Assembly: GCF_001039355.2 (NCBI RefSeq)
Contig: NW_019773781.1
Location: 581,692 to 645,691 of the forward strand
Source: Lingula anatina
Taxonomy: Eukaryota > Brachiopoda > Lingulata > Lingulida > Lingulidae
Direction: 5' to 3'
DNA length: 64,000 nt
Part shown: positions 1-11,670 of the stretch, one piece after another
Numbering within the stretch: position 1 is the first letter of the stretch
How the letters are laid out: each line of letters starts with the position of its first letter
Notes under the pieces: model-generated
What the model saw: the letters and a program-made list of their open reading frames with translations, nothing else
What the model was told of the DNA's origin: nothing
Database searches by the model: none
Made by a program: the position numbers and the translations under genes

Positions 1-432
1 TGTGAGTGCCGCCCTCTGGTATGTGTTGATTGCTGTCACAAATAAATAAATAATTATACTTAGTAGCCACAAAATCATTATCCTCTGGCTAAGTGTAGTA
101 ATCATTGTTGTTTATGTCAATAAAATATTATGATCATAAAAAATAACTTTGTGAAAAGTTATGATATTTTAATGGAAAATATCTTACAGCAAATTCAGTT
201 CTCTGTAATTTCAGACCGGGATATAAAGGCAATGCACTGTTAAATCTAATTTCAACAAATAGCGTCTATATTTCAATAATTTTCATAAATAAAAAAGCCT
301 ATATAAAGAACTTGAACCAGCATATGATCATATCCTTTGCAGAAGAAAATATGGTAATTACTCAATCAGATACATAATTTTATGACCACAAAAATTACAT
401 TTGATGCTTGCATGATTGCTGGGCCTTATCAA

Positions 433-515
433 ATGACTGCTGAGCCCCAGGGGATGATTCCTAAACCCCAAGGGTTGATTGCTAGTTCCCAGGCGATGAC
501 TGCTGAACCCCGGGA
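433..515. repeat. Short imperfect minisatellite, about 4 units of 20-23 bp
   Basis: Four diverged copies of a unit resembling ATGACTGCTGAACCCCAGGG follow one another (about 433, 454, 476 and 495). The units differ by several substitutions, so the array is old. No coding or regulatory role is visible. Confidence 0.6.
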
Positions 516-1225
516 AACAAAAAGGATGACTGCCCTATAGCCCTGAATATACCATAAATTACCTATAACATGCTGAAGTCTTATCATATACAATATGTTG
601 TAGTCTTATCAGACTCATATATATTGAGACATACTAAATATCTGTTTTATCACTGATAAGTTGACATTCACACACCAGACTGTTTACCAACTATATTTCA
701 GACTGGAAATTTAACCTGACTGTTAAACCGAAAGTAAGTTACTGGCTGTTTGTTTTATTTGAAAACTCAAACTTTAATAAGGTTTGAGTGGGTCTTGAAT
801 GTGGCTGCTGCTGATCCATGTTAGACCACATCCAGGTAGGTACAACATGACAATGATCACATGTTATACTGCAGAAAATATCAAAAACAAACAGTTAAAT
901 TGTCATGTGGAGAGTACACTTTCAAGTAAAATAGATCTTTGTTTGTGTAGGTAGAATGACATCACCTTGAAGGTTTGAACATTAATTCTTTGAAGCACTG
1001 TCAGGATAATTGTAGATATAATGATAGTTAGTAGCAGTAGGTAAATATAAGATGAGTTTTCTCATTTGGTGAAAGGTTTCATTCTTCACTTCCTCCAGTA
1101 TCATGTCTACCTGGTGGATACATGATATTGGGAAATGATGTGGGGGTGGGGTGCACTGCAAAAGCTTAACTTCTTCACCTTGCTTGACTCACTAGACTTG
1201 CTTGTAAAAAACAACTGACAGACAG

Positions 1226-1226
1226 A

Positions 1227-1273
<47 letters not shown>
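1226..1273. repeat. (ATAA)n microsatellite
   Basis: About twelve perfect tetranucleotide units. The minus-strand ORF over it is only a YLFI-type repeat translation. Confidence 0.95.
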
Positions 1274-1275
<2 letters not shown>

Positions 1276-1366
1276 GATGGGTTCTGGGGCAAGTAATTCT
1301 TTCATTAACCATACAATCAACTGACCTGCTTAATGGTGAAAGACAACACATTTTTTTTCAGGACTG

Positions 1367-2161
1367 ATGGCACACAGCAAAGGAGCAAGACCCAAGGAGC
1401 AGACCTCTGGTGACATAGATCTAGATCTGCTGACCTGTTCAATATGCTTAGAAGCATTTACAGAACCCGTAGGTTTGCCCTGTCTGCATCCATTTTGTAA
1501 GCAATGTTTGAAGGATCATGTGAGAAGGGCGGCATTTGGTCAAAGTTTTTCCTGCCCATTATGCAGAAAGAAGACCACTTTGCCAAGGCAAGGGGTAGAT
1601 GCTTTCCCTAGGTATTTTGTAGCACCTAAAATCCAAGACTATGTGAAGGAAATGAACAAAAGCGAACAAAGGTGTGATTTTTGCTGGGATTCTGATGAAA
1701 CAGTGGTGACAGCTACTAGTTACTGCATCACATGTAAACCTGTTAAATTCCTCTGCTCCTTACATCTGCAAGCACATAGAAAGCTAAATGTGAAAGTACC
1801 TCACAAGACCAAAGATATCCAGCCTCAAGGTACAAAATGCTCCTTTCATCCACGAGAAAATGTTGTCTATTTTTGCTTCAATCATGGTATATGTCTCTGC
1901 ATCCTGTGCACGGGGAGAGAAGAGCACATGTCGTGCAGGCTCCTGGATCTGAACGAGGGATTTACACACCAGATAAAAGAGGTGCAAGAGCTTGCCCAAC
2001 AATGTGAAACATTAAAGAAACAAAATCAGGAGCTGACTTTGAAACTGAAGAAAACTTGTGAAATTCCAGCAAGTCCTGTTAATGACTGGAATGGGCTTCT
2101 TTTCTTTCTATTATGTACCTTCATTTTTGTCATGCTTTCAAGTATAAGAACTGATACTTAA
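1367..2161 (+). CDS. TRIM-like RING/B-box/coiled-coil protein with C-terminal membrane segment
   Basis: A 264-residue single coding exon. Seen: a C3HC4 RING finger at residues 24-66 (C24, C27, C39, H41, C44, C47, C63, C66); two cysteine/histidine clusters of B-box type at about 103-137 and 158-190; a short predicted coiled coil at about 201-230; and a hydrophobic stretch at about 241-260 that would make a C-terminal tail anchor. There is no NHL, SPRY or filamin repeat domain. The order RING, B-box, coiled coil, membrane segment is that of vertebrate TRIM13/TRIM59, which are membrane-associated E3 ubiquitin ligases; one-to-one orthology is not claimed. A polypyrimidine tract ending in CAG directly before GACTGATG (about 1350-1361) suggests an upstream non-coding exon, and the ATG at 1367 is the first in frame. 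It lies on the opposite strand to SDCCAG8, probably within an intron of it. Ubiquitin ligase activity is inferred from the RING. Confidence 0.85.
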   Translation: MAHSKGARPKEQTSGDIDLDLLTCSICLEAFTEPVGLPCLHPFCKQCLKDHVRRAAFGQSFSCPLCRKKTTLPRQGVDAFPRYFVAPKIQDYVKEMNKSEQRCDFCWDSDETVVTATSYCITCKPVKFLCSLHLQAHRKLNVKVPHKTKDIQPQGTKCSFHPRENVVYFCFNHGICLCILCTGREEHMSCRLLDLNEGFTHQIKEVQELAQQCETLKKQNQELTLKLKKTCEIPASPVNDWNGLLFFLLCTFIFVMLSSIRTDT

Positions 2162-2884
2162 AAAATTCCCTGCCCAATAGATAAGAAGACTGTAACATAT
2201 AATGTAGACATAAAATGACTGCACTTGTTATTAGGCCCTAAAAATATCAATTAATCAAAAAGATAACAGTTTTTTCTATTTTCCAGTCATCTTAGCAACT
2301 TTGCTGTAATACAGAGAAAACCACATCAGTGATGTGAATGTTGATGTTGACATGAGTAGATGTTGATATCAATGTTGATGTTGAAATCAACATCTAATCA
2401 CGTGAGTGTGATGCAGGCCTACGTCCAGGTTGGCCATAAGCTAATAGTATGTAACATTTCTCAGCTTGTGTTTGATAATTTTCATCTATGATCCAACTAC
2501 CAAGCTACTGAACATTTTTGCTCATATATCTGATTTGTTAAATGGTATAGGGAAACTTAATTATCTAATGATGTATGATAATAGCACAATCAAGAGATAA
2601 TTTGTTTGATCATTTAATATACACATAAACTTTGTATTTATCATTGTTATTAAATACAAAATGCATTTATTATTTTCCTCTTGCCTCATAACTGAAATAT
2701 CGTGGTCATCTTCTGGGTCTTCCAGAAGACGGTCAGAATTTTTCAAGTTTTAAATTGACTGACATCTACTTATTTCTGTCAGAAGACAGAAAAATGAAGG
2801 ATGGATCAACAAAGATAATTTGGAAGACTGTCAGAAAATATCTCTGAATCCACCCCTGGAGTGAGCAGTTTTTACGTTTTCTAC
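2162..2884. other. 3' flank of RING/B-box gene and SDCCAG8 intron
   Basis: No coding exon is seen. It holds the 3' UTR of the plus-strand gene and the start of the minus-strand SDCCAG8 intron after exon 5. Around 2330-2400 there is a local run of GTTGAT/ATCAAC motifs that can form a small hairpin (GATGTTGATATCAA paired with TTGAAATCAACATC). Confidence 0.5.
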
Positions 2885-3007
2885 CTTAAACTCCTGGTCA
2901 CTGTCTGCTAGGATGTTCTGGGACATGACAGACTTCAGCTCCTCCTGTAGCATCTTATTTTCCTCCACCACCTCTGCAATACGCTTTTTCAGTGCAGTTA
3001 TTTCACC
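2885..3007 (-). CDS. SDCCAG8: SDCCAG8 coding exon 5
   Basis: 41 codons, acceptor TTTACAG, donor AAG|GTAGAA. Heptad-rich sequence ALKKRIAEVVEENKMLQEEL begins the long coiled coil. The following exons are not in the window. Confidence 0.88.
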
Positions 3008-6000
3008 CTGTAAAACAACATGTCAGTAATCTTATGACTGAAAAATATGTTTTGTTGCAAAAATTTCAACAAAGTTATGTATCCAAGTAATTATATTATC
3101 AACAAAATTAACTTTTTGGCCACATTTGTTTCTTCTCTCCAGGCACTTTCAATTCATGAAATACCAAGATCACAATCAGAAATTTCTCAACTGCCGCAAT
3201 GTATATAGATTCTTAAATTCAACCAAAAGAGCAGCAACATTTTCAGGTTAGCAAACCCATTCTCATATCTCCTCTTCACTCATTTTTTACTCTAAATTAC
3301 AAGCAAATCCAGAAAAAACATACTTTACAAAATTGACTTTCAGCTTCCAGTTGTTTGATATAATTAGACTGGTGTTGGACTATTGGTACCACTTCCTCCA
3401 CTCTTGGGAGATCTGACTTTTTGTACACTGGGCTAGGAATGAACTGGTGTGAAATCTGTAAATTGTAATAATAATAAAAAGTTAATTCAAAATTATTGCA
3501 ACCAAAAGGTTGAAGTTGTTATTTAAATTAAAAGTTAAAAGATTTAAAATAACACAGATAAAATTAAGTTCAAAATAAACACAGACCTCTAAAAGTAAGT
3601 TTAAAAAAAAATGGAATTCAAAGTGTTTGGAAACAGCATCAAGGGTATTGGTTACAAAAATAAGTTCTCAAAAAGACACTGAAACTCAGGGTGTATCTAC
3701 TCACCTGACTGGGCTCAAAGTGAACAGTTTTTGGTCGTGTGAGAGGGCTGTGAGTGGAATCATACTGCTGCAGCATGTCTCTAAGCCTGTCCACTGCAGC
3801 TTTATAACTCAGGTCATTGAATGGCTGCTTGGGACCAGAAATCCTGCTAAATGTCATGAAAATGTAATTTGTAATAATTTTCTAAAATTTCTTTAAATGT
3901 TAACAATGTTAGTCCGGTTGCTTAGGGCAAAAAAATGGCCAAATCGTGACACAGCGGATAAAAGCACCAAATTTTGCATGTGGGTACCTTTTGACATACT
4001 AAATCAAATTAGAGCCGTAGCCCACGGAAAAAAATTACCGTTTGGCCAAAAAATCCAAAATGGCCGCCAATTTTTGAAATTTTGTAGAAATATATACATA
4101 TCTATGTTGATTTTTATCAAATTAAGTATTTTCTCAATGTTTTCCACATCCTTATTACCCATATTATGCATATGTGTCAGATAACAAACTAGTGTCCTTG
4201 GACTTACTGAAAAATCCAAGATGGCCGCCGTATGGCATAGGAATACTAGAACATGCACAAGGGTTTTCAACTAGCTAACTAATGCCAACTAGAAAGATGC
4301 ATTGCCCACTATGTAACTAATTTTGTTTCTTATTACACAAATAATATATTTGTGGTGAGTAACTAACCTTTATTCACAGGCAATTCGAGGAAAATCCAAG
4401 ATGGCCCCCATATCAAAGGAATACTAGTATACACATAGGGCTTCTTCTGCCATGGAGATATAATTTTAATTGATAAATTAGGTTTGTTTCTGAGTATTTT
4501 CCACATCTTTTTAATTCACATAATACATATGTGATGAGAATGTTATGTGTATCCTTTTTGAAAACAAAACAAAACAAAATGGCTGCCATTGGCCATTGAA
4601 GGTGGGGTTCAGTTAATACCTGCGAGAGATAGGCTTACAAATAAAATGAAGCTGAATTCAGTTGTTTTTCTGTTTTTTTTTTTTTTAGTATTGTTATCCC
4701 ATGATACATTTCTGTTAGGTAATTAATGTCCATATTTTATCATTTTGGGGAAATCCTAGATAGCCTTCTTTTCCCCATAGGAAAACTGGATTTTATAGGC
4801 ACTTCTAAGGCAAATGAGGGTAATCATGATATTTTTTCAAATGCTTAAGGGTATACACTTGTTACCCACCAGATAGATATCTAAAAGTCCAAAAAGAATG
4901 TGGGAAATACTGAGAAACAAAATTCATTTTATATTGAACCCAATGTCTCTCTGGCAGTAATTGACTGTACTATTCCTATTGTGAATTGCAGCAATCTTGA
5001 ATTTTCTCAAATACGCAAGATGCACACTTGCTACACGCCAGATTTATAAAGGGTAAGGTTAATAAGGATGTCAACATGTTTAAACATCAAAGGCTTTATT
5101 TCATGTTGGAATCAATGTCTGAACTGTTCTATTAATTGACACCTATGTGCATTTGAATGATATATTCCTATGACAACTGGCAGCTATCTTGGGTTTTCTC
5201 CGAATAATACTCAAGGATACATACACTTTCAAAACACACAGAGTCTTTCATAAGGATAAATAGGATATGAAAAACATTTAAAAACGACCCAAAGTTAACT
5301 ACATTTAAATCGTACTCAGTGTATCTCTAGCATTATTTGATTATGTGTTCGAATATTCTAATGACAAAAGGCAGACATCTTGAATTTTTTCAGAATACCC
5401 AAAGATACACACATGCTACAGACCAGGTATACATCATAGGGGTAATAATAAATGGAATGAAAAACATAAATTATTTTTAAAACAAACCCATGGAAATGTA
5501 ATTGTATAATGAACCATATGCCTCTCTAGCAGCAATTGAAACCCACCCATTAGTATTCCTATGTTAAATTGTAGGTATCTTTTTCTCAGAATATCCAAGG
5601 ATGCACACTATTTACCCACCAGATATATATCATAGGACTAATAAGGATGGGCAAAACTTGATAAGCAAACACAAATTCACCCTGGTAGTAGATAAAAAGC
5701 CATTGATGTGCAGTTGTAATTCTAGTAGTATTCCTATGGCCAGTGACGGCCATCTTGGGTTTTCTCAATGATCAAATGATCAAATATGCACATTTATTAC
5801 CTGCTAGATATGTATCACAGTGTAATAATAATGTGTAAAACACTTAAGAAATAAACTGAATTTGATAGTGAATTAGCTGGCATTAGTTCCAACCCTTTGT
5901 AATACTAGAAGTATTCCTATTACATGTGACGGCCATCTTGGATTTTTTCAAAATGCCCAAGAATGCTGTTAGTTACTCACCACATACATATTGTGTGGGT

Positions 6001-7658
6001 AGAAAGGATGTGGAAAACACTCAGAAACCAGCTTAATTTGATAGTGAAAAACTAATCTTTCCAGTTGCCATTAGTTGAATCCCCCGTACACTAGAATTCC
6101 TGTGGCACATGACAGCCATCTTGGATTTTCCAAAATGCCCAAGAACACTTCGTAGTTACTCCCCACAAAAATATTATGTGGGTAACAAAGATCTGAGAAA
6201 CAGACTTAATTTGATAGTGGACAACGTATCGTTCTAGCTGGTAATAGTTGTGCACTAGTATTCATATGGCTGTTTCTATGGCAAATGACAGCCATCTTGG
6301 ATTTTGTCAAAAAGTCCAAGGGAACTTGTTTGCTATCTGACATATATGAATAAAATGGGTAATAAGGGTGTGGAAAACTCTGAGAAAATAATTTATTTGA
6401 TAAAAATCAACATAGGGTGTACATATTTCTAAAGAATTCAATAAATTGGTGGCCATTTTGGATTTTTGGCCAAACGGTAAATTTTTTCCGTGGGCTACGG
6501 CTCTAATTTGATTTAGAATGTCAAAAGGTACCCACATGCAAAATTTGGTGCTTTTATCCGCCGTGTCACGATTTTTTCCTTAAGCCACCGGACTATGTGG
6601 AATGGAGTGAATAATAAAAAATATAATGAGCAAGCCAAATAAAAGTGAATAAAAATGTCTGTATTTGTCAGATCTCTAGTTTTGGAAAAAAACTCTACAG
6701 TTTATCAAAACAACCATCCTCACTCATCTTTGGTACAGTTATTACCGTGAAGATCCTGATGTTGGCTTCCTCCCCTTGAGCTGATGACCTCCCTGACGTG
6801 GCCGATGGCGGGGCTGCTGCTGATGATAATGTCTTCCTGTGATTCTTTCTGCATTTTCACTGCTGTTTCTACTGCCAGGACGTCGCTGGGGATATTCATG
6901 TGATTCCTGGCTGTCGTGCCCTCTAGGGCTTCTACTACTGGAAGACCTTGTCCTTGGATCCAGGCCAGTTTTTTTCTTGGCTGAGTAGCGAGGAGATGAC
7001 CTCATTCTTGGAGAAGACGGAGACGCAGACCTGGAGCTGGGTGGGGCAGGGCTTTCTAACGCCTGTCTAACCTCTTCCATGCTTACATGGATTCTTTCTA
7101 TGAATGATAAATTGAATAAAATATTGAAATCTTTTTATGATTCTTTATGGTAATGAAACTTTCAAACTTGCTTGTACATCTTCATCTTTCAATATTTAGA
7201 AGATGGACCTGTTAAATTCAGTATTACGGGGTGTTAATGCCCTCCAGGGCAAAGATCCTCAGATTGTCAAGCCTGTATATTAGTTGATGGCATGTTGCAA
7301 GGATGAAATGAGTCTCAATAAATCTGATTGACAAAACATCACCATTCTATACTGTTTTACACATTACACGTACATGTACTAGAGTCGTAAGTTAATTAAG
7401 CATATCTGATATTCATCAATCAAACATGGTCGGATCATCAAGCTTCTTTCTTGTTGGTATGCTTTTTTATTGTAATCTATAATTGGGGTTTATAAATAAT
7501 TGTATATCAGTACTGGAAGAGGCTTAGTAAAGTGCACTAGTAAATAGTGGAAGTTGAAGTTGGATAGTGAAAGCTCTGTTTGGTGCATGCGTACCTTTCA
7601 ACGAATGCTGATATTCTCCAAAGGACTCATCAAAATCAACATCTTCAAACGCCTGCAT
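2885..7658 (-). CDS. SDCCAG8: SDCCAG8 (serologically defined colon cancer antigen 8 / CCCAP), 5' part, five coding exons
   Basis: A spliced minus-strand gene, five exons in window (7595-7658, 6746-7097, 3705-3846, 3324-3455, 2885-3007), 813 nt = 271 codons, all junctions canonical and phase-consistent. The 3' part is outside the window (human protein is 713 residues). Landmarks shared with human SDCCAG8: the start block DESFGEYQHSLKERIH (human EEILGQYQRSLREHAS), AVDRLRDMLQQ (human AVNQLKDLLRQQ), and QSNYIKQLEAESQFCK (human QSQYIHHLEAEVKFCK) followed by the first coiled coil, RIAEVVEENKMLQEELKS. Exon 2 codes an Arg/Ser/Pro/Gln-rich linker. Known of the family: a centriole and basal-body scaffold of the ciliary pathway, mutated in human nephronophthisis/Bardet-Biedl disease. 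It points away from CEP170, which is divergent on its right. A 2.7-kb foldback transposon sits in its intron 2. Confidence 0.9.
3324..3455 (-). CDS. SDCCAG8: SDCCAG8 coding exon 4
   Basis: 44 codons in phase 0 on both sides, acceptor TTTACAG, donor GTATGT. It carries VEEVVPIVQHQSNYIKQLEA and SQFCK, the most diagnostic SDCCAG8 block. Confidence 0.9.
3705..3846 (-). CDS. SDCCAG8: SDCCAG8 coding exon 3
   Basis: Acceptor ACATTTAG, donor CAG|GTGAGT. It encodes the conserved amphipathic block AAVDRLRDMLQQYDSTHSP and ends in phase 0. Confidence 0.87.
3910..6595. mobile_element. Foldback DNA transposon with TA flanks and mirrored ~180-bp arrays (non-autonomous)
   Basis: Ends are inverted: left GTCCGGTTGCTTAGGGC at 3912 and right ...GCCACCGGAC ending 6593, each bordered by TA (3910-3911 and 6594-6595), consistent with a TA target-site duplication. 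The terminal inverted repeats are well conserved for about 150 bp (for example CGTGACACNGCGGATAAAAG and TTAGAGCCGTAGCCCACGG) and then decay, but the inversion continues through the whole element. Inside, a unit of about 180-190 bp carrying ATCCAAGATGGCCGCC and CATAGGAATACTAG repeats along the left arm (about 4030, 4211, 4393, 4575, 4750) and in reverse along the right arm (about 4990, 5190, 5375, 5575, 5748, 5930, 6110, 6290, 6450). No transposase ORF is present. It lies in SDCCAG8 intron 2. Confidence 0.85.
6746..7097 (-). CDS. SDCCAG8: SDCCAG8 coding exon 2
   Basis: Acceptor TTCATAG, donor CACG|GTAATA. It enters in phase 1 and reads ERIHVSMEEVRQALES, then a low-complexity Ser/Pro/Arg and Gln/His-rich linker. 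A downstream methionine (7080) is in frame but is internal, because the residues before it match the family. Confidence 0.85.
7595..7658 (-). CDS. SDCCAG8: SDCCAG8 coding exon 1
   Basis: Starts at ATG (7658-7656), encodes MQAFEDVDFDESFGEYQHSL and a lysine, and ends in phase 1 at the donor GTACGC. The match of DESFGEYQHSLK to the N-terminus of human SDCCAG8 fixes both start and frame. Confidence 0.85.
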
Positions 7659-7949
7659 TTTATTTATATCATACTTCCCTGATTAAGGTACCAGCTCACG
7701 TGTAACACAGTTTAAATCACAGATATATCGAGGCTTCTCATTCATCCATTTCAAATCTTGCACTCCGGAAATTTACATTATTTCCATTTCTACGCATGCG
7801 CGACTAATTTTGGCCAATCAGCCTCCAGAATTACTTCACACCGTCTCAGTGGCAACACTAGGAGAAACTTACACATGCCTTTGCGGTTTTAGGCGCTATG
7901 AAAACATTCGGCACAGTCAAAGTTCTAATGATTTGATTTACTCTTACAG
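7659..7949. promoter_or_regulatory. Candidate bidirectional promoter for SDCCAG8 (-) and CEP170 (+), with candidate non-coding first exon of CEP170
   Basis: A CpG-bearing stretch between the SDCCAG8 start codon and the splice-donor-like CTTACAG|GTGAGC at 7949/7950. Seen motifs: CACGTG (about 7697), CCGGAA (ETS-like, about 7766), ACGCATGCGCGA (NRF1-like, about 7792-7803), GGCCAATCAGC (CCAAT box, about 7812), and GTCTCAGTGGCAAC (7843-7856), which fits the RFX X-box GTHNYYATRRNAAC at 12 of 14 positions. RFX factors are established regulators of ciliary genes. The first CEP170 coding exon has an acceptor just before its ATG, so a remote non-coding exon is required; this donor is the best-placed candidate, but no transcript shows it here. 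Confidence 0.5.
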
Positions 7950-8721
7950 GTGAGCTAATTTCTTTTATATGATGAAAGTGTATGTGAAGTAAACATCTAA
8001 GTCTTTTTCTCAAACGTAAGAGAGTTGTAGTGAGATTTAGAACTAGCATCAAAGCGTGAATGAATGAATCAGTGACAGTGACACCCACTTTTGGCGACAA
8101 TGAATGGAACATCTATCGGACTTGTTTTCAACTTCCGTAGAATCTTGAGAGATCTTTATGAAAAGATATAATTGGTACTATTATTTATTTTTTGGGCCGT
8201 AACCCTGTTTGTCAAATGCTAATTTTTGTAAATTAATCAAACAACAACAACAACAAAAATACTATTTTATGTTACTCTTTCAACCAGTTTTCTTAAACAC
8301 TGTCAATTAAAATGTTTTTATTCCCATACTGTTGTCATCTGCCTATGTGTGTGGTAAAGCCTTGGGATATTTTTTTTCCTTATTTATCTTCCCTTGACTA
8401 TGACAGTTTCCCTTGCTGAGATGGTATGTGTGGGTACACTGTCAAATATACTTCATTAGGGAATTGGCACCCTAAAGTGTCTTCCATAATGTCAGTTTTC
8501 ACCTTTATTTTCAGTCTAGGCTTCAGCTAATTTGTTTAAAGATAAAAATCAGTAGCAAAATGTGGTTCAGATAAAAGCATTTGGCATAACATGTTTTTGT
8601 TAAAGTTATCTTCATCAACATTTGAATTTTAAAATGTTCTTATTCCTTTTCTTTCTTTTTGTTATTTGTTCGCTTTCATATACATATTGTTTAAGTTTTT
8701 TGTCTGCTTTGTATATATGCT

Positions 8722-8769
8722 TTGTGTGTGTGTGTGTGTGTGTGTGTGTCTATATATATATATATATAT
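8722..8769. repeat. (TG)n(TA)n compound microsatellite
   Basis: About 14 TG units followed by about 9 TA units. Its plus-strand translation is a Val-Cys then Ile-Tyr repeat with no coding meaning. Confidence 0.95.
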
Positions 8770-11670
8770 GTTAATTTTTCTTGGTCATCAAAGAGAGCAT
8801 GTAATGCTGCAAGCCATTTGCCTCCTATTCTACCAATAAACTGTGTAAAAATAAATCATCTGATCATCATTATCATCTGCCTGGTTATCATAGAATCTTC
8901 ATGATATCATCTTGTCGTTTTCACAAATGATGAAATCACAAATTGTTTCAGATGCTGTATGTGGGTTAAGATCAAATCTGATGATAAAAATGCCATTAAA
9001 CATCTGTACCAACCTCAAATCACTTGTATCTTCATGGTTAGCTGTGTTTTCAGTGCATTTCTTTATATTGCAACTAATTTATATAAAGCCAAACCCCTGA
9101 AGAGTCCTGCCTTGATAAAGCTTTTAGTCTAATTAATGATAAGCTTTTAGTCAAATAAAGTTCTAGTAGACTAATGTCTGTGAAATTATGTACTCTGTCG
9201 AGATTACTGAAAACTTCATAATTTTAAATATGTTTTCTCATTAAATTTATTTTACCAGAGTGAAAGGTATGACAATCAATAAGTACTGAATTAGAACAAA
9301 TGATGCTTTTCATGTATGGTTTTAAACTTTTGTACATACCGACATTCTTATGTTTCACTCGTTTGTCTAAAAAAGGGGGTGGGGGCATATGATTTGAATC
9401 TGGTGTAGTATCAAGAGAGAGAACTAATATATGATAGAAAGCCCACCCCAAAGAGAATAAATTCCTAAATCAATATACAGGTCCTTATATTAAAGCTTAT
9501 GAAACATTATTCATAACTACATGTGCTGCGACCCAGTGCAAACACATTTACATTGCATTACCAGCCAACCTTTTGATAAAATCAGTTTTTCTGGTCAATG
9601 AGTCTGGCTCCTGTTTACTCAGACCAGGGTCAACCATGACAGCCTTCACAGTGAAGCCAGGCTGGCATTAGATCAATGCTGTAGGGAAAACTATGCAGCA
9701 CACCTGCTTTGAAAATATTATCCATGCTCATTCATATATGATAACATGCGTCTATATTTACAGAGCTCAAACCAAAGCTAGCTGTAAGTTGGTTCTCAGG
9801 TATTTATTAAGCTGGAGAATGTGTTCATACCTGGAGTGTGCCTTGAGGTTGGAAGTATTTTGTGATGTATTAAATGTACACTTGATGTGAGATGTTAACA
9901 ATGCATGTCTTATGTCTATGGCCCAGGACCTTCATGTTCGAGGCTGCTATCAGAACATGATCGAAAATGGCTCATTGCTGCGACAGAGCCTAACCCCTCC
10001 TTGACTTCCTCTCTCCCTCCAACCTCCTCCTGCCCCCTTCCACTCCCCACCCCCCATGTTGTATTGGTTCTATAGGAAGTATTTAGTGTAAAGAAAAGTG
10101 AGCAGCAGTGAAGAGATCGGCCATGGTCTAGTATTTACTATATGTTGTAAAACTCTTACATCAAGTAAATACTATATATTTTGCTCAGTTCTGATCGACC
10201 TTTGAAGAGTGCACTTATATAAATTAAGGTAGATTCTCAGCCAGACTTAAAAAATTTTTATTTTTAAGTCTAGAGACTTTGTTTTAATTCAGTTCAAGAG
10301 AGAGAGAGAGTACCTTAAGTCCTAAGTTTCTACTCAGCCAATGGCCCAGAAAAGTCCAAGTAAATTTGTGATAAAAGGTAAAAGGAAGTTAAACAATATG
10401 TTTGCCCAGTTCTAATGTTTGAAATCACCGTTGAAAACAGGTAATATCCAAACACCTGAGTAAACTCTTTACTGTGACCTTTGACTGTGCCAGATAGGGG
10501 ACCTTGACTGTATATCCATTGATTTTGGTCAATAGTTTATAGTCATTGAGTTTGATTATTTTTTAGAATTAAAATGTTTTAGGAACTGTGCATGACTGAA
10601 CATGGAATAAAACTTTGTTTACCTAACTATTAAACATTCTCTATTTGTAAAACAAGACATTTTAGCCAAACTTTATATGAATGATTCAGATCAAGATAAA
10701 GGTTCACATGTTTCATTCAGAAAAAAAAAAATACAAAACAACCACCTTGCATTTGGCCTATTTGATAGTTTGTGTCATTTTGGAAGGATAACTGACTAAG
10801 GCCAATATAAGATTGATATTTCAAGCACAGAGGCAAATAAAAATATCCAATTCTTACCTAAGGGCAAGATTTTGTATTATTTGCTATCATAAAAAAAGCC
10901 TGCTGAAATGTATTTCACCTAATTTCACCTTTTGTCCCACTCAGGTTAGACCTTTTAATTTGCTTTTTTCAATGGAGGCCATTTGTATTTCTGTCCCGTT
11001 GGTGTGATTTTAAGGGTGGTGGCTTTCAACGTCAACAAATGATTTGAATTTTGATTGGCTTGTTAGTGTTTCTTGTGCAGCCTAGTTCACAAATGTTTTG
11101 AGAAGGAAGACTTTTAATTGACTTTGCATCCTGAAACTTTTTTCTTTTGATCTTTGAAGTACTGACTGTACCAGGTAGGCAAAATTGTATTTATTTTTAA
11201 TGGAACTCCATTTCGTATGTTGCATTATTATTATAACATATTACATGTTTTTTCTGGTCTGGTGTGTTTCAATCAGTCCCTGGTATATTTTGCTATATTT
11301 GTTAGCAGCTAATTTAATTCGTACATTTTATCATCAGTCCTCAAGTTTAAGAGTATATCAAATTCTACTTTTTTAAGGCACTAAGGATCTCCCTTAACAA
11401 AGAGTGTCACTGGATTAAGTTTAACCACACACTCCATTGATGAGACAGAACTATATAATACTGTTCTGTGGTATAATAGCTGGTCCAGGTATACTGGTAA
11501 GTATGACGTGATAGGAATACTGATCAAAAATTCTTGATTTGAAAAAGCATGTGGGATACAGTGCTCTCCCAGAGCTTGCCTAGCTGATATCTATGTGCAG
11601 AATGATAGTGGAAATGACCTCACAAGTGGAGTTATATTGGAGGTATAAACACTGTGGGTGAATAGTGTGT

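Larger units (their letters stand above)
1..1351. other. Left flank, no exon recognised
   Basis: AT-rich non-coding sequence. The rest of SDCCAG8 must lie to the left of this window, so this is probably SDCCAG8 intron on the minus strand, and it also holds the upstream region of the RING/B-box gene on the plus strand. It contains a short minisatellite (433-515) and an ATAA microsatellite (1226-1273). I found no coiled-coil exon of SDCCAG8 here. Confidence 0.5.

Noticed and set aside
1107-1292. Minus-strand ORF over the ATAA repeat
   Set aside because: Translation of a microsatellite.
3627-4270. ORFs over the left end of the foldback element (and 6307-6537 over the right end)
   Set aside because: The left-end and right-end ORFs share a translated terminal inverted repeat (MWVPFDILNQIRAVAHGK); this is repeat DNA, not a protein family.
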